Assembly: GCF_900108175.1 (NCBI RefSeq)
Contig: NZ_FNVO01000009.1
Span: 228,744-292,743, forward strand
From: Thermomonospora echinospora
GTDB taxonomy: Bacteria > Actinomycetota > Actinomycetes > Streptosporangiales > Streptosporangiaceae
Direction of reading: 5' to 3'
Length of the DNA stretch: 64,000 bases
The notes under the pieces were generated by a model that had not been told where the DNA came from, made no database searches, and was given only the letters and a program-made list of their open reading frames with translations. Numbering within the stretch: position 1 is the stretch's first letter; every line of letters starts with the position of its first letter. The position numbers and the translations under genes were made by a program. Below are positions 9,098 to 17,464 of the stretch, piece after piece.

Positions 9098-9721
9098 ATG
9101 TCACGGTGGCCCGCAGCCGACGTCACGGTGGCCCCGCAGCCGAAGGTGCTCAAGGCCACCAACGGCCGGATGTCCCGTGCACTGTCGACGCTGGTGTTCT
9201 CCCGGGAGGCGCTGATGCCGCCGGAGTTCTCCTCGATCGAGGAGTGGCTCGGCAGAGGTCAGAACACCTATGCCTACTACCAGGTGCTCGAAGAGGTCGG
9301 CGGGCCGCGCTGGAGCCCGCAGCGCGACACCCATCCGTGGATCAGGTTCTGCCTGCGCGCCCACCACATACAGGCTCAGCAGGCCAGGCGGCGCATCGAC
9401 CTCCTCGACCGGGCCTGGATCGCCCTCTCGGAGGCCGTCACCGGAGCCGGCCTGGACGAGCGGACGGCGTTCGCCCTCCTGCCCGCGTTCTGGGGATCCC
9501 GCGTACGGCGCACGATCTACCAGCAGGACGCCGAGCTGAGCGTGCAGCAGTCCATCAGGGACATCCGGGAACTGTGCCGTCTCCGCTGGCTCGCCCCCCA
9601 GGGTGAGGCACGAGGCCGCTACTACACCGCGGGACCGGCGATGCAACCGGTCATGGATGCCGTGAAGCGTTCCACGCAGCCTTTCGACGACCCGTATCGA
9701 GACGCCCGGGTGCCGAGCTGA
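9098..9721 (+). pseudogene. Fic/Doc-family protein truncated through its active-site motif
   Basis: From about residue 18 the ORF matches the C-terminal part of actinobacterial Fic proteins. TNGRMSRALSTLVF corresponds to the end of the HPFxDGNGR active-site loop. It is followed by PPEFSSIEEWLG, YYQVLEEVGG, HPWIRFCLRAHHIQAQQ and a winged-helix-like tail. The catalytic His and everything before the loop are missing, and the preceding 90 bases show no Fic coding. The fragment cannot catalyse AMP transfer as it stands. It is probably debris of the same rearrangements that left the transposase fragment nearby, although the tail might still be translated. Confidence 0.7.
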
Positions 9722-9731
9722 CGCAGCGAAA

Positions 9732-10634
9732 TCACCGGCTGCGCCGCGCGGCGGGCTGCTGGGGCCAGGTGCGGTCGAGGAAGGTGGCGATGAGGGGGGC
9801 TATCTCGGGGAGGTGGGTTTCCAGGGCGAAGTGGCCGGTGTCGAAGAGGTGGAGTTCGGCGTCGGGGAGGTCGCGCAGGTAGGCGCGGGCGCCGGGCTCG
9901 GGGAAGAACGGGTCGCCGACGCCCCAGGTGATGAGGGTGGGCGGGGTGTGCTTGCGCAGCCAGGACTGCCAGCGGTCGTAGTGCTGGAGGTTGGAGTGGT
10001 AGTCGAAGGCCAGGGCGACCTGGGCCTCCTTGCGGCCGGGCAGGTCGAGGAAGTGCTGGTCGAGGGTCCAGCCGTCAAAGGCCAGTAGCGCCGGGTCGGG
10101 TACGCCGGTCTCGTACTGGCCGCGCGTTCCGTCGAGGGTCAGCAGGCCGCGGATGGTCTCCTCGGCGCCGGGCGTGCCGGGGCGCAGCGCGATGAAGTCG
10201 CGGGCACCGTCCGACAGGCCCTCGGTGTAGGCGTTGCCGTTCTGGACGACCAGGCCCGCGATCCACTCCGGGTGCCGCTCGGCCAGCCGGAAGCCGACCG
10301 GGGCGCCGAAGTCGAACACGTACATCACGAACCGGGTCAGGCCCAGGCGCTGGACGAACCCCTCGGTGATGTCGGCGAGCCGGTCGAAGGAGTAGGTGAA
10401 GCCGTCCGGGACCTCGGTGTGCCCGAAGCCGGGGTAGTCGGGGGCGACCAGCCGGTAGCTCGCGCCGAGGACGTCGATGAGGCGGCGGAACTGGTGCGAC
10501 GCGGACGGGAAGCCGTGCAGGAGCAGCAGCACGGGCGCGTCCGTCCGCTCGGGCAGGGACTCGCGGTAGAAGACCCGGACGCCATCGACGTCGAGGTGGC
10601 GGTGAGCGGTGCGGGCGATCGGGGCGACGGCCAT
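9732..10634 (-). CDS. Alpha/beta hydrolase, epoxide-hydrolase/dehalogenase type
   Basis: This 300-residue alpha/beta-fold hydrolase has the oxyanion motif LLLHGFPSASHQFR and the strand VAPDYPGFGHTE. Its nucleophile elbow has Asp in place of Ser (VFDFGAPVGFRLA), as in epoxide hydrolases and haloalkane dehalogenases. A late LFDTGHFALET supplies the catalytic His. There is no signal peptide. ATG 10634 has a weak AGAAAGG site. The gap to the divergent Nudix gene contains two palindromes, one overlapping the likely promoter, so expression is probably repressor-controlled. Confidence 0.88.
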   Translation of the reverse strand: MAVAPIARTAHRHLDVDGVRVFYRESLPERTDAPVLLLLHGFPSASHQFRRLIDVLGASYRLVAPDYPGFGHTEVPDGFTYSFDRLADITEGFVQRLGLTRFVMYVFDFGAPVGFRLAERHPEWIAGLVVQNGNAYTEGLSDGARDFIALRPGTPGAEETIRGLLTLDGTRGQYETGVPDPALLAFDGWTLDQHFLDLPGRKEAQVALAFDYHSNLQHYDRWQSWLRKHTPPTLITWGVGDPFFPEPGARAYLRDLPDAELHLFDTGHFALETHLPEIAPLIATFLDRTWPQQPAARRSR

Positions 10635-10661
10635 CTCTAACGCCTTTCTCCGGTGATCAAG

Positions 10662-10717
10662 CATTAGATATAACGATCGCCGATCTAATGTGTCAATAGG
10701 TTGCTTACCATTAGCAA
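10662..10717. promoter_or_regulatory. Twin palindromes in the hydrolase/Nudix divergent gap
   Basis: A perfect inverted repeat CATTAGAT (10662-10669) / ATCTAATG (10683-10690) is followed by TTGCT (10701-10705) / AGCAA (10713-10717). The segment is clearly AT-richer than its surroundings and lies 28 bases upstream of the hydrolase start. I read it as promoter plus operator; the cognate regulator is not adjacent. Confidence 0.6.
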
Positions 10718-10832
10718 GGTGCGCGGCCGATCCGGGAAGCCGCCCGTCCCTGGCCCCGGCAGCACCCGCCCGGCGGGCGCCGGGCCGACGCAGGGGTCGC
10801 CGCAGGGCGCACCGAATGCTCACCATGGGGGC

Positions 10833-11321
10833 ATGGACCGAGTCTTGGCTCTGGACGGGAAGGGGAACGCACTGACGGCGTTCCTACCGGTCATGCGCGT
10901 TCCCGGTGTGCCGGACGACGCGCCGATGCCCGCGGCTTTGGCCGTGGTCTGGTGCGGGCGGCATCTGCTGCTGGTCTTCGACCGGTTCCGGCGGCAGTGG
11001 GAACTGCCGGGCGGCCGGATCGACCCCGGCGAGACACCCCGCCAGGCAGCCGTCCGGGAACTGCACGAGGAGAGCGGGCTGCACCTGCCCGCCCTCACCC
11101 TCGCCGGGTACGCACGCTTCCGGCTCACCGGCCCGCCGCGCGACGAGTACGCCGCCATCTACACCGCCCACGTCGCCACCCGCCACGACGACTTCACTCC
11201 CAACCAGGAGATCAGCGCCGTCCACTGGTGGGACACGGACGCCCCTCCCCCTGACGGCAGCCAGATCATCGACACGACCCTGGCGCTGCTCACCCGCCTC
11301 GGACGGCAACCGAACGGATAG
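10833..11321 (+). CDS. Nudix hydrolase
   Basis: This 162-residue protein has a perfect Nudix box, GRIDPGETPRQAAVRELHEE continuing SGL (GX5EX7REUXEEXGU), at about residues 52-74. That motif binds Mg2+ and cleaves nucleoside diphosphates linked to another moiety. The N-terminal strand AALAVVWCGRHLLLVFDRFR is typical of the fold. ATG 10833 follows GGGGG closely. The substrate cannot be read from the sequence. A strong terminator lies downstream at 11410. Confidence 0.9.
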   Translation: MDRVLALDGKGNALTAFLPVMRVPGVPDDAPMPAALAVVWCGRHLLLVFDRFRRQWELPGGRIDPGETPRQAAVRELHEESGLHLPALTLAGYARFRLTGPPRDEYAAIYTAHVATRHDDFTPNQEISAVHWWDTDAPPPDGSQIIDTTLALLTRLGRQPNG

Positions 11322-11409
11322 CAGCAGGCCGGGGGATCGTTCGGCCTTCGCGGTGGCCGGATCACAGGATGCCCCTCGAAGGCAGCCGTACGGTCCGTGG
11401 AACGTCGGC

Positions 11410-11434
11410 GGCCCGGGACGTCACGTCCCGGGCC
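11410..11434. terminator. Bidirectional hairpin between convergent genes
   Basis: Perfect 12-bp arms GGCCCGGGACGT / ACGTCCCGGGCC are separated by one base. The element lies between the ends of the Nudix gene (+, 11321) and the DUF6069-like gene (-, 11480), where it can stop both transcripts. No T run is present. Confidence 0.7.
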
Positions 11435-11479
11435 GTCAGCCGTGTCCGGTATTCGAGTTTTCGGAGTGGATCCGGTGGG

Positions 11480-11923
11480 TCACTTCGCCGGGACGCCGGG
11501 GCCCTGGCGCAGCAGGGGGAACAGGGCGGTGGCCACCACCAGGTGGAGGACGACCAGCATGGCCCTGGTGCTGCTGGTGGCGTGCTCGATCCAGATCGGC
11601 GCGAACGAGACGACCAGCACCGTGGTGGCCAGCACCGCCCAGATGGCGTGGGCGCGGCGGGTCAGCCGCTCCAGGGCAGCCAGCGCCCCCCATCCCAGCA
11701 GGCCGAACAGCAGGGTGAAGGCGATGATCTCCGGCAGGATCAGCTGGTGCGGCTCCACGGTGCCCGGCGCGGTCAGCTTGAAGTCGACGCCCGCCAGGCG
11801 GCCGGCGACGTACAGCACGCTGTTGACCAGCACCGCGCTCCCCACGGCGGTGAGGCGGGCCCGCCGGCGCGCGGGCTGGGACGGAGCGGTCTGAACGGTC
11901 TGAGCGGCGGTCACGGTGGTCAT
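11480..11923 (-). CDS. Four-helix membrane protein, DUF6069-like
   Basis: This 147-residue protein has four predicted membrane segments after a short Thr/Gln-rich N-terminus: AVGSAVLVNSVLYVAG, IIAFTLLFGLLGWGALAA, AIWAVLATTVLVVSF and MLVVLHLVVATALFPLL. The layout, with one polar loop containing PGTVEPHQLILPE, fits actinobacterial DUF6069 proteins, whose function is unknown. ATG 11923 has AAGGAG nine bases upstream. No operon partner: both neighbours are separated by hairpins or opposite strands. Confidence 0.7.
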   Translation of the reverse strand: MTTVTAAQTVQTAPSQPARRRARLTAVGSAVLVNSVLYVAGRLAGVDFKLTAPGTVEPHQLILPEIIAFTLLFGLLGWGALAALERLTRRAHAIWAVLATTVLVVSFAPIWIEHATSSTRAMLVVLHLVVATALFPLLRQGPGVPAK

Positions 11924-12084
11924 GGCGGTAACTCCTTCGGTGAGGAACGGGAACCGGTCTCTCCGGTTCCGGCCGGTCCGGTGATCGGCTCGATGGGTCC
12001 ACCATGGCAAGGGGCGCTTACGGGACCTTTACGGTTTTGCTCCGGCCCTCGGCGCCCGGGGCGTAACCGGCTCGGCGAGGCCGT

Positions 12085-13101
12085 TCAGCAGCCCGCCGGT
12101 GCGCGTTCCGGCGCAGGAGCCTGCCGGGCGGCGCCGGCCTCGTTCCCGTCGCCGACCTGGGACGCGGCGGTCTCGTTCTCACCGGCCTGGGAGGCGGTGG
12201 CCTCGTTCCCGTCTGCCTGGGAGGCGGTGGTGGTCTCGTTCTTGTCGCCGGACTGGGAGGCGGTGGCCAGTACGGAGCCGCCGAGGATCAGGGCGAACGA
12301 GGCGAGGATCGTGGCGGTGAGGGGCTCGTTGAGCACCAGGACTCCGGCGGTGACGGCGACCGCCGGGTTGACGTAGGTGAAGACCAGCGCCCGGGACGTG
12401 CCGACCTCGCGGATGAGGGCGAAGAAGACGATGAACGCCAGGGCGGTGCAGACGATGGCCAGGCCGGCGAGGGCGGCCAGCACCCGTCCGGCGGGCAGGG
12501 CGTCCGGCCAGGTCATGGCGGCCGGGGGCGTGTAGACCAGCGCCGCCAGGCCCAGGCACGCGGCGGTCATCGGCAGGGCCGGGACGTCCCGCAGCCAGTG
12601 TGCGGCGATGAGCGGGGCCGTGGCATAGCAGGCGGCGGCCAGCAGCACCTCGGCGATCGGCCAGGGGGCGCCGCCGTGCAGTTGCGGCCCGGCCAGGACG
12701 GCCACCCCGGCCAGCCCCACGGCCAGGCCCGCCCACCGGACGGCGCTGAGCCGCTCGGCGTTGGCGGTCAGCCGGGACAGCACCGCCGCGACGATGGGCG
12801 AGGCCGCGATGAGCAGGCCGGTCATCGAGCTGGTGAGATGGCGCTCGGCGTCCGACAGCAGCCACCATGGGACGATGATCTCCAGCGCCGCGAAGGCCGC
12901 CAGGGGCCGCCAGTACGGGCGCAGCCCGGCCAGTCCGCCGCCGCGCAGGGCCAGCGGCAGCAGCACCGCGGCACCCACCGCGGTCCGCGCGAACACCAGG
13001 ACGGGGACGGACACCCCCTCCACCACCACTTTGATCATCAGGTAGGGGATCCCCCAGATCACGCTCATCAGGGCGAACAGCGCCCAGCCACGACCGCTCA
13101 C
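12085..13101 (-). CDS. EamA/DMT-family exporter with a repetitive C-terminal tail
   Basis: This 338-residue drug/metabolite transporter has ten membrane segments in two EamA halves: first half from WALFALMSVIWGIPYLMIK, second from VLLAAACYATAPLIAAHWL. FFALIREVGTSRALVFTYVNP and VLVLNEPLT are typical motifs near the end of the second half. Beyond residue 275 a hydrophilic tail carries four imperfect copies of ASQ-x-G-x-NE-x-(A/T), unusual for the family. The start is GTG 13101. The divergent MocR gene at 13209 is probably its regulator; this pairing is frequent for amine or amino-acid exporters. Confidence 0.9.
   Translation of the reverse strand: MSGRGWALFALMSVIWGIPYLMIKVVVEGVSVPVLVFARTAVGAAVLLPLALRGGGLAGLRPYWRPLAAFAALEIIVPWWLLSDAERHLTSSMTGLLIAASPIVAAVLSRLTANAERLSAVRWAGLAVGLAGVAVLAGPQLHGGAPWPIAEVLLAAACYATAPLIAAHWLRDVPALPMTAACLGLAALVYTPPAAMTWPDALPAGRVLAALAGLAIVCTALAFIVFFALIREVGTSRALVFTYVNPAVAVTAGVLVLNEPLTATILASFALILGGSVLATASQSGDKNETTTASQADGNEATASQAGENETAASQVGDGNEAGAARQAPAPERAPAGC
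12130..12270. repeat. In-frame repeats encoding the ASQxGxNE tail of the EamA protein
   Basis: Four imperfect units of about 30-36 bases, each containing a version of CTGGGAGGCGGTGG on the plus strand, code for the hydrophilic C-terminal tail. Unit lengths are multiples of three, so the frame is kept. Confidence 0.75.
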
Positions 13102-13208
13102 GATTCACACCCGTTCACTCGGAACCTTCTGAGCAGCACGCTATGAGGGCGATTGGCCGGACATAAGATCCAATAACCGTTGAACAGATTGGGCCATTGG
13201 AGCCGCCG

Positions 13209-14642
13209 ATGGAGTTCCACGTCAGCCTCGCCGGACGCGGCGACCTGGCCACCCGGATCTACCGGCAGCTCCTCGACGCCGTCCTGGACGGCCGGCTGCG
13301 GGCCGGGGAGCGCCTGCCGTCCACGCGCGAACTGGCGCGGCGGCTGGGCGTCTCGCGCAACACCGTGGCGGTGGCCTACGACCGCCTCACCGCCGAAGGG
13401 TTCCTCGTCGGACGGGTCGGCGCCGGAACGTTCGTGTGCGAGCAGCCCCTCTCCCAGGCCCGGCCCAGGAACGCGCCGGCGGGCGGCGGCGTGCGACCGC
13501 GGGCGCTGTGGGAGTCCCTTGCCGACCTGGCCGGGCACGCCGAGCCGCCGCCGTACGACTTCCGTGTCGGGATGCCGGATCCCGCGCTGTTCCCGCTGGA
13601 GACGTGGCGGCGGCTCATCGCCCGCGAGCTGCGGCGGTCCTCCCTGCCCTCGGGCTATGCCGAGCCCGCCGGGCACGCCGGCCTGCGGGCGGCGATCGCC
13701 CGGTACGTGGGCGTCGCACGGTCGGTGAAGGCGGGCGCCGACGACATCATCGTCACCCAGGGGGCGCAGCAGGCGCTCGACATCATCGCCCGGGTGCTGG
13801 TCGAGCCCGGGTGTCGCGTGGCGGTCGAGGAGCCGGGGCACCGCCCGGCACGGCTGCTGCTGCAGTCGCTGGGCGCCCGGGTGACCGGTGTCCCGGTCGA
13901 CTCCGAGGGGCTGGACGTGGCGCGTCTGCCGCGCGATGCCCGACTGGTGTACGTCACGCCGTCCCACCAGTTCCCGCTGGGCACGCCGATGTCCCTGGCG
14001 CGCCGCGCCGCGCTGCTGGACTGGGCCGAGCGCAACGACGCCGTGGTGATCGAGGACGACTACGACAGCGAGTACCGGTTCGAGGGCCGTCCGCTCGAAC
14101 CGCTGCAGAGCCTCGACCGCTACGGCCGTGTCGTCTACGTCGGGTCCTTCTCCAAGACGCTGCTGCCCATGCTGCGGCTGGGCTTCCTGGTCGCCCCGGC
14201 TTCGCTGCGGCCCGCGCTGCGCGCCGCCAAGCGGCTCACCGACTGGCACGGCGACCCGATCTCCCAGGGGGCGCTGGCGAGCTTCCTCGACGAGGGGCTG
14301 ATGGCCCGTCACGTCCGCAGGGCGACCCGGGAGTACGCGGTGCGCCGTACGAAGATCCTGACGGGCCTCCGGGAGCACCTGCCCGGCCTGCTCCAGCCGG
14401 TGCCCTCGGCCGCCGGCCTGCACCTGTGCGCGCGGCTCGCCCCGGACGCCGCCGTTGATCTGGAAGGGGTGATCGCGGCCGCCCACGCGTCGGGGGTCGG
14501 TGTCGACTCCCTCGCCGACTACTGCGGCGAGCACCCCGCCCAGGCGGGCCTCATGCTGGGCTACGGCGGCATACGGCCGTCCGAGATAGCCGAGGGACTG
14601 CGCCGGCTCGCGGAGTGCTTCACGGCCCGGCACCCACACTGA
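13209..14642 (+). CDS. MocR/PdxR-type GntR regulator with aminotransferase-like domain
   Basis: About 477 residues. Residues 10-75 form a GntR winged helix (LPSTRELARRLGVSRNTVAV). The remainder is a fold-type I aminotransferase domain: GAQQALDIIARVLVEPG, IEDDYDSEYRF and the PLP-binding lysine in GSFSKTLLPMLRLGF. Such proteins sense PLP or a PLP-amine adduct and control pyridoxal or amine-transport genes. ATG 13209 is preceded by TTGGAG. Its divergence from the EamA exporter, across about 107 bp, suggests that exporter as target. The catalytic domain looks intact, so residual enzymatic activity is possible. Confidence 0.92.
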   Translation: MEFHVSLAGRGDLATRIYRQLLDAVLDGRLRAGERLPSTRELARRLGVSRNTVAVAYDRLTAEGFLVGRVGAGTFVCEQPLSQARPRNAPAGGGVRPRALWESLADLAGHAEPPPYDFRVGMPDPALFPLETWRRLIARELRRSSLPSGYAEPAGHAGLRAAIARYVGVARSVKAGADDIIVTQGAQQALDIIARVLVEPGCRVAVEEPGHRPARLLLQSLGARVTGVPVDSEGLDVARLPRDARLVYVTPSHQFPLGTPMSLARRAALLDWAERNDAVVIEDDYDSEYRFEGRPLEPLQSLDRYGRVVYVGSFSKTLLPMLRLGFLVAPASLRPALRAAKRLTDWHGDPISQGALASFLDEGLMARHVRRATREYAVRRTKILTGLREHLPGLLQPVPSAAGLHLCARLAPDAAVDLEGVIAAAHASGVGVDSLADYCGEHPAQAGLMLGYGGIRPSEIAEGLRRLAECFTARHPH

Positions 14643-14661
14643 AGGCGGCCCGGGGAGGGCG

Positions 14662-16539
14662 TCAGACGCTGAGCCGGAAGGGCAGCAGGCACACCAGAAC
14701 ATCGGTGTTCCGCTGCAGGCAGGCGGCCAGGAACACTTCACGCTGGTTGTGCAGTATCTCGTAGCGCAGGTGCCACGGCTCGACGCTGGGGATCAGCACG
14801 ATCACCCACCTGCCCTCGCCGGCCGCCTCACGGACGTAGTGCACGACGGGGCCCACCACCGTACGGTGCGGGTTCTCGATGATCTCCAGCCGGACTCCGG
14901 GGTCCCAGCGCAGCCACCGTCTGCTCAGCTCCTCCGCCTCCTCGGCATTGAAGCGCACCGCGACCGCGACGACCTCGCCGCCGAGGGCCAAGGCCGTGCT
15001 GAGGGCCCGTTCCACCATGATGCTGATATCGGCGATGGGGATGACGATCAGCCTCGCGGAGCCGGTGGCCACGCTCGACGGAACGGGCCTGGGCGGTGTC
15101 CGCCCGAGCCCGAGCTCCTCGCCCGCCCTGGCGTAGTAGCGCTGGATACGGGCGAACAGCAGCATGAGCAGGGGAACGACGACGACCACCACCCAGGCGC
15201 CAGCCCAGAACTTGGTGATGAGCAGCACCGCCGTGGCGACGAAGGTGAGCACCGCGCCGGCCCCGTTCAGCAGCACCCTGCCGAGCCAGCGGCGCGGGCG
15301 CAGGGTCACCCAGTGCCTGACCAGGCCGACCTGGCTGATGGTGAAGCCGGTGAACACCCCGACGGCGAACAGCGGGATCAGCCGGTGGGTCTGCGCGTCC
15401 ACCGCCACCAACAGCACGGCGGCCGACACCGCGACGGCCACGACGCCGTACCGGTGGACGGGCCGTTCGGTGCGTAGCTCGAACAGATGGGGCAGCCGGT
15501 CGTCCTCGGCCAGCCGGCTCATCAGCACCGGCATGCCACCGAAGCTGGTGTTGGCGGCCAGCGCCAGGGTCAGCGTGACCACGATGTTGGTGGCGTAGTA
15601 GGGCCAGCCCGTGCCGTAGGCGGTGGCGATCAGCTGGGCCAGGACGGTGACGTTCCCCCGGGGTTGTACGTGGTAGCGGTGGATGAGCACCGCCAGCCCG
15701 ACCAGCATCAGCCCGAGCAGCACGCCGAGCATCAGCTCGGTCCGCTGGGCTCGCCGGACCCGCGGCTCGCGGAACACGGGCACGCCGTTGGCGACGGCCT
15801 CCACACCGGTCAGCGCCGAGCAGCCGGCGGAGAACGCCTTCAGGACCAGCAGGACCCCCAGCGTCTCGACCACCGGGGCGTGCGTCGGCGTCCCCACCAC
15901 CGCGGCCGGGTGGGAGTGCGCCAGCCCCAGCGCCACGACGCCGAGGATGCTCCCCACGAACAGCACGGTGGGCAGCATCAGCACCCGCGCGCTCTCCGCG
16001 ATGCCGAACAGGTTCACGGCCGCCAGCAGGGCCAGCCCCGCCAGGCAGGTCTCCAGCAGGTACGGGGTCAGGACGGGAAAGGCCGAGGCCAGGCTGGCCG
16101 CGCCGGCCGCGAGGCTGACCGCCACGGTGAGCACGTAGTCGACGATGAGCGCCGCGGCGGCCAGCAGGCTCACCGGCCCGCCGAGCCGGCTCCTGGCCAC
16201 CGCGTAGGAGCCGCCGCCGTCCGGATGCGCGGCGATCACCTGGCGGTAGGAGACCACCAGCACCGCCAGCAGGCCCACGATGGCCAGTGTGATCGGCAAC
16301 GTGGAGCCGATCGCGGCGGCGCCCGCCCCGGCCAGCACCAGCAGGGCCGCCTCGGGTCCGTAGGCCACCGAGCTGAGCGCGTCCAGGGAGAGCGCGGCCA
16401 GCCCCTGCACGCTGTTGAGATGCCGCCGGCCGCCCTCGCCGTGGCGCAGCGGGATCCTGCCGACCTGGTACACGGTGGTGGACCCGGAGGCCGAACGGCC
16501 CGGCCTGCGGGAGGATGCTCTGCTGCCGCGCCGGCTCAT
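14662..16539 (-). CDS. APC-superfamily permease, KimA-like
   Basis: This 625-residue protein has about twelve membrane segments: LNSVQGLAALSLDALSSVAY, HPDGGGSYAVARSRLGGPVS and FGGMPVLMSRLAEDD. A soluble C-terminal domain of about 150 residues (LIVIPIADISIMVERALSTA) resembles a universal-stress fold. This arrangement is that of Bacillus KimA (formerly YdaO), a potassium importer, and of related uncharacterised APC permeases. Potassium as substrate is therefore plausible but not proven. A 16-codon leader ORF with a good ribosome site ends 6 bases before ATG 16539. Confidence 0.82.
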   Translation of the reverse strand: MSRRGSRASSRRPGRSASGSTTVYQVGRIPLRHGEGGRRHLNSVQGLAALSLDALSSVAYGPEAALLVLAGAGAAAIGSTLPITLAIVGLLAVLVVSYRQVIAAHPDGGGSYAVARSRLGGPVSLLAAAALIVDYVLTVAVSLAAGAASLASAFPVLTPYLLETCLAGLALLAAVNLFGIAESARVLMLPTVLFVGSILGVVALGLAHSHPAAVVGTPTHAPVVETLGVLLVLKAFSAGCSALTGVEAVANGVPVFREPRVRRAQRTELMLGVLLGLMLVGLAVLIHRYHVQPRGNVTVLAQLIATAYGTGWPYYATNIVVTLTLALAANTSFGGMPVLMSRLAEDDRLPHLFELRTERPVHRYGVVAVAVSAAVLLVAVDAQTHRLIPLFAVGVFTGFTISQVGLVRHWVTLRPRRWLGRVLLNGAGAVLTFVATAVLLITKFWAGAWVVVVVVPLLMLLFARIQRYYARAGEELGLGRTPPRPVPSSVATGSARLIVIPIADISIMVERALSTALALGGEVVAVAVRFNAEEAEELSRRWLRWDPGVRLEIIENPHRTVVGPVVHYVREAAGEGRWVIVLIPSVEPWHLRYEILHNQREVFLAACLQRNTDVLVCLLPFRLSV

Positions 16540-16545
16540 CCGCGA

Positions 16546-16596
16546 TCACCCTGCCGGTGGCGGAACCTCTCCCGCGGCAGGTGGGCCGGTCGGCAT
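16546..16596 (-). CDS. 16-residue proline-rich leader peptide before the APC permease
   Basis: ATG 16596 follows AAGGAGCCCGTG and opens MPTGPPAAGEVPPPAG, stopping 6 bases before the permease start. The permease has only a weak site of its own, so reinitiation or coupling is likely. The PPP run would make translation depend on EF-P. This is an inferred small ORF without homology support. Confidence 0.4.
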   Translation of the reverse strand: MPTGPPAAGEVPPPAG

Positions 16597-16688
16597 CACG
16601 GGCTCCTTCGGCTCGACGGCGCTCCGGTACGGGCATGCCCGCCACGGAGGGCGGCTCACCACGCGCCACCGCCAGATCCCCGGCCCCG

Positions 16689-16818
16689 GCCGCCGCACCC
16701 CGGGAACGCCTCAAACCACCGCACCCCGGGAACGCCTCAGGCAGCCACGCCCCCGGAATGCCTCAGGGCGCCACGCCCCAAGAGCGCCTCAGGCCACCGC
16801 ACGCCGGGAACGGCTCAG
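16689..16818. repeat. Five 26-bp tandem repeats starting at the XRE gene stop codon
   Basis: The landmark CGCCTCA recurs at exactly 26-base intervals (near 16709, 16735, 16761, 16787, 16813). Read on the minus strand each unit starts TGAGGCGTTCCCGGG or close to it, and the first TGA is the stop codon of the XRE-cupin gene. The array fills the gap toward the APC permease. Confidence 0.85.
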
Positions 16819-17387
16819 GACGAAGGGCGGGCGCGTACGTGCATGCGTTCGCCCTGCAGGCCGAACAGGCTCAGGATCTCCACCGGCTCGGGACCAGCGC
16901 TGCTGAAGGCGTGCGGGATGTGGGTGTCGAACTCGGCGGCCTCGCCCGCACTGAGCTCCAGGTCGTGCTCGCCGAGCAGCAGGCGCAGCCGGCCGGACAG
17001 CACGTACATCCACTCGTATCCCTCGTGCGTCCGCTGTTCGAAGTCGCGGCGCCCGCCGGGGATGATCAGCTTGTAGGCGCGCAGCCCGCCCAGGTTGCGG
17101 GTGAGCGGCACGAAGGTCCTCCCGTGCCGGGTGAAGGGACGCGGGTGAACGCGCGGGTCGCCGGTCATCGGGGCGCCGACGAGCTCGTCCAGCGGCACCC
17201 GGTGGGCGCGTGCCAGCGGCAGCAGCAGTTCCAGGGTGGGCCGCCGCTTGCCGGACTCCAGACGGGAAAGTGTGCTGGAGGAGATGCCGGTGACCCGCGA
17301 CAGCTCGGCCAGGGTGACGCCGCGCTGACGGCGCAGCGCCCGCAGCCGCGGCCCGACGGCCTCCAGAACATCGTCCATGTCTTCCAT
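16815..17387 (-). CDS. XRE-family regulator with cupin sensor domain
   Basis: This 190-residue protein has a Cro/CI helix-turn-helix at about residues 10-65 (GVTLAELSRVTGISSSTLSR then LESGKRRPTLE). A C-terminal cupin barrel follows (HEGYEWMYVLSGRLRLLLGE, and PHAFSS near the end). Regulators of this layout bind a small metabolite in the cupin. ATG 17387 was chosen as the first good methionine. It is divergent from the flavoprotein at 17465, with TTGCC-N5-GGCAA in between, so it probably controls that operon and itself. Its stop codon starts a 26-bp repeat array. Confidence 0.9.
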   Translation of the reverse strand: MEDMDDVLEAVGPRLRALRRQRGVTLAELSRVTGISSSTLSRLESGKRRPTLELLLPLARAHRVPLDELVGAPMTGDPRVHPRPFTRHGRTFVPLTRNLGGLRAYKLIIPGGRRDFEQRTHEGYEWMYVLSGRLRLLLGEHDLELSAGEAAEFDTHIPHAFSSAGPEPVEILSLFGLQGERMHVRARPSS

Positions 17388-17396
17388 GCGGTTATT

Positions 17397-17411
17397 TTGC
17401 CGTCCTGGCAA
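17397..17411. promoter_or_regulatory. Candidate operator of the XRE-cupin regulator
   Basis: Perfect palindrome TTGCC-GTCCT-GGCAA lies 10 bases upstream of the regulator start and 53 bases upstream of the divergent flavoprotein start. Position and symmetry suit autoregulation plus control of the divergent operon. Confidence 0.55.
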
Positions 17412-17464
17412 CAAATCTTGTCAATCCCGGCGGGTAGCACCGATCCTCGGCGCGGAGGTGCTCA

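Noticed and set aside
16540-16690. Possible ydaO (c-di-AMP) riboswitch before the KimA-like permease
   Set aside because: I could not match the conserved GGGGAACC and GGGTGAAT blocks; only a leader ORF is supported. A covariance-model search would settle it.
16689-16818. CRISPR array
   Set aside because: Repeats of 26 bp are contiguous without unique spacers, and no cas gene is present. The same applies to the 32-kb, 35-kb and 61-kb arrays.
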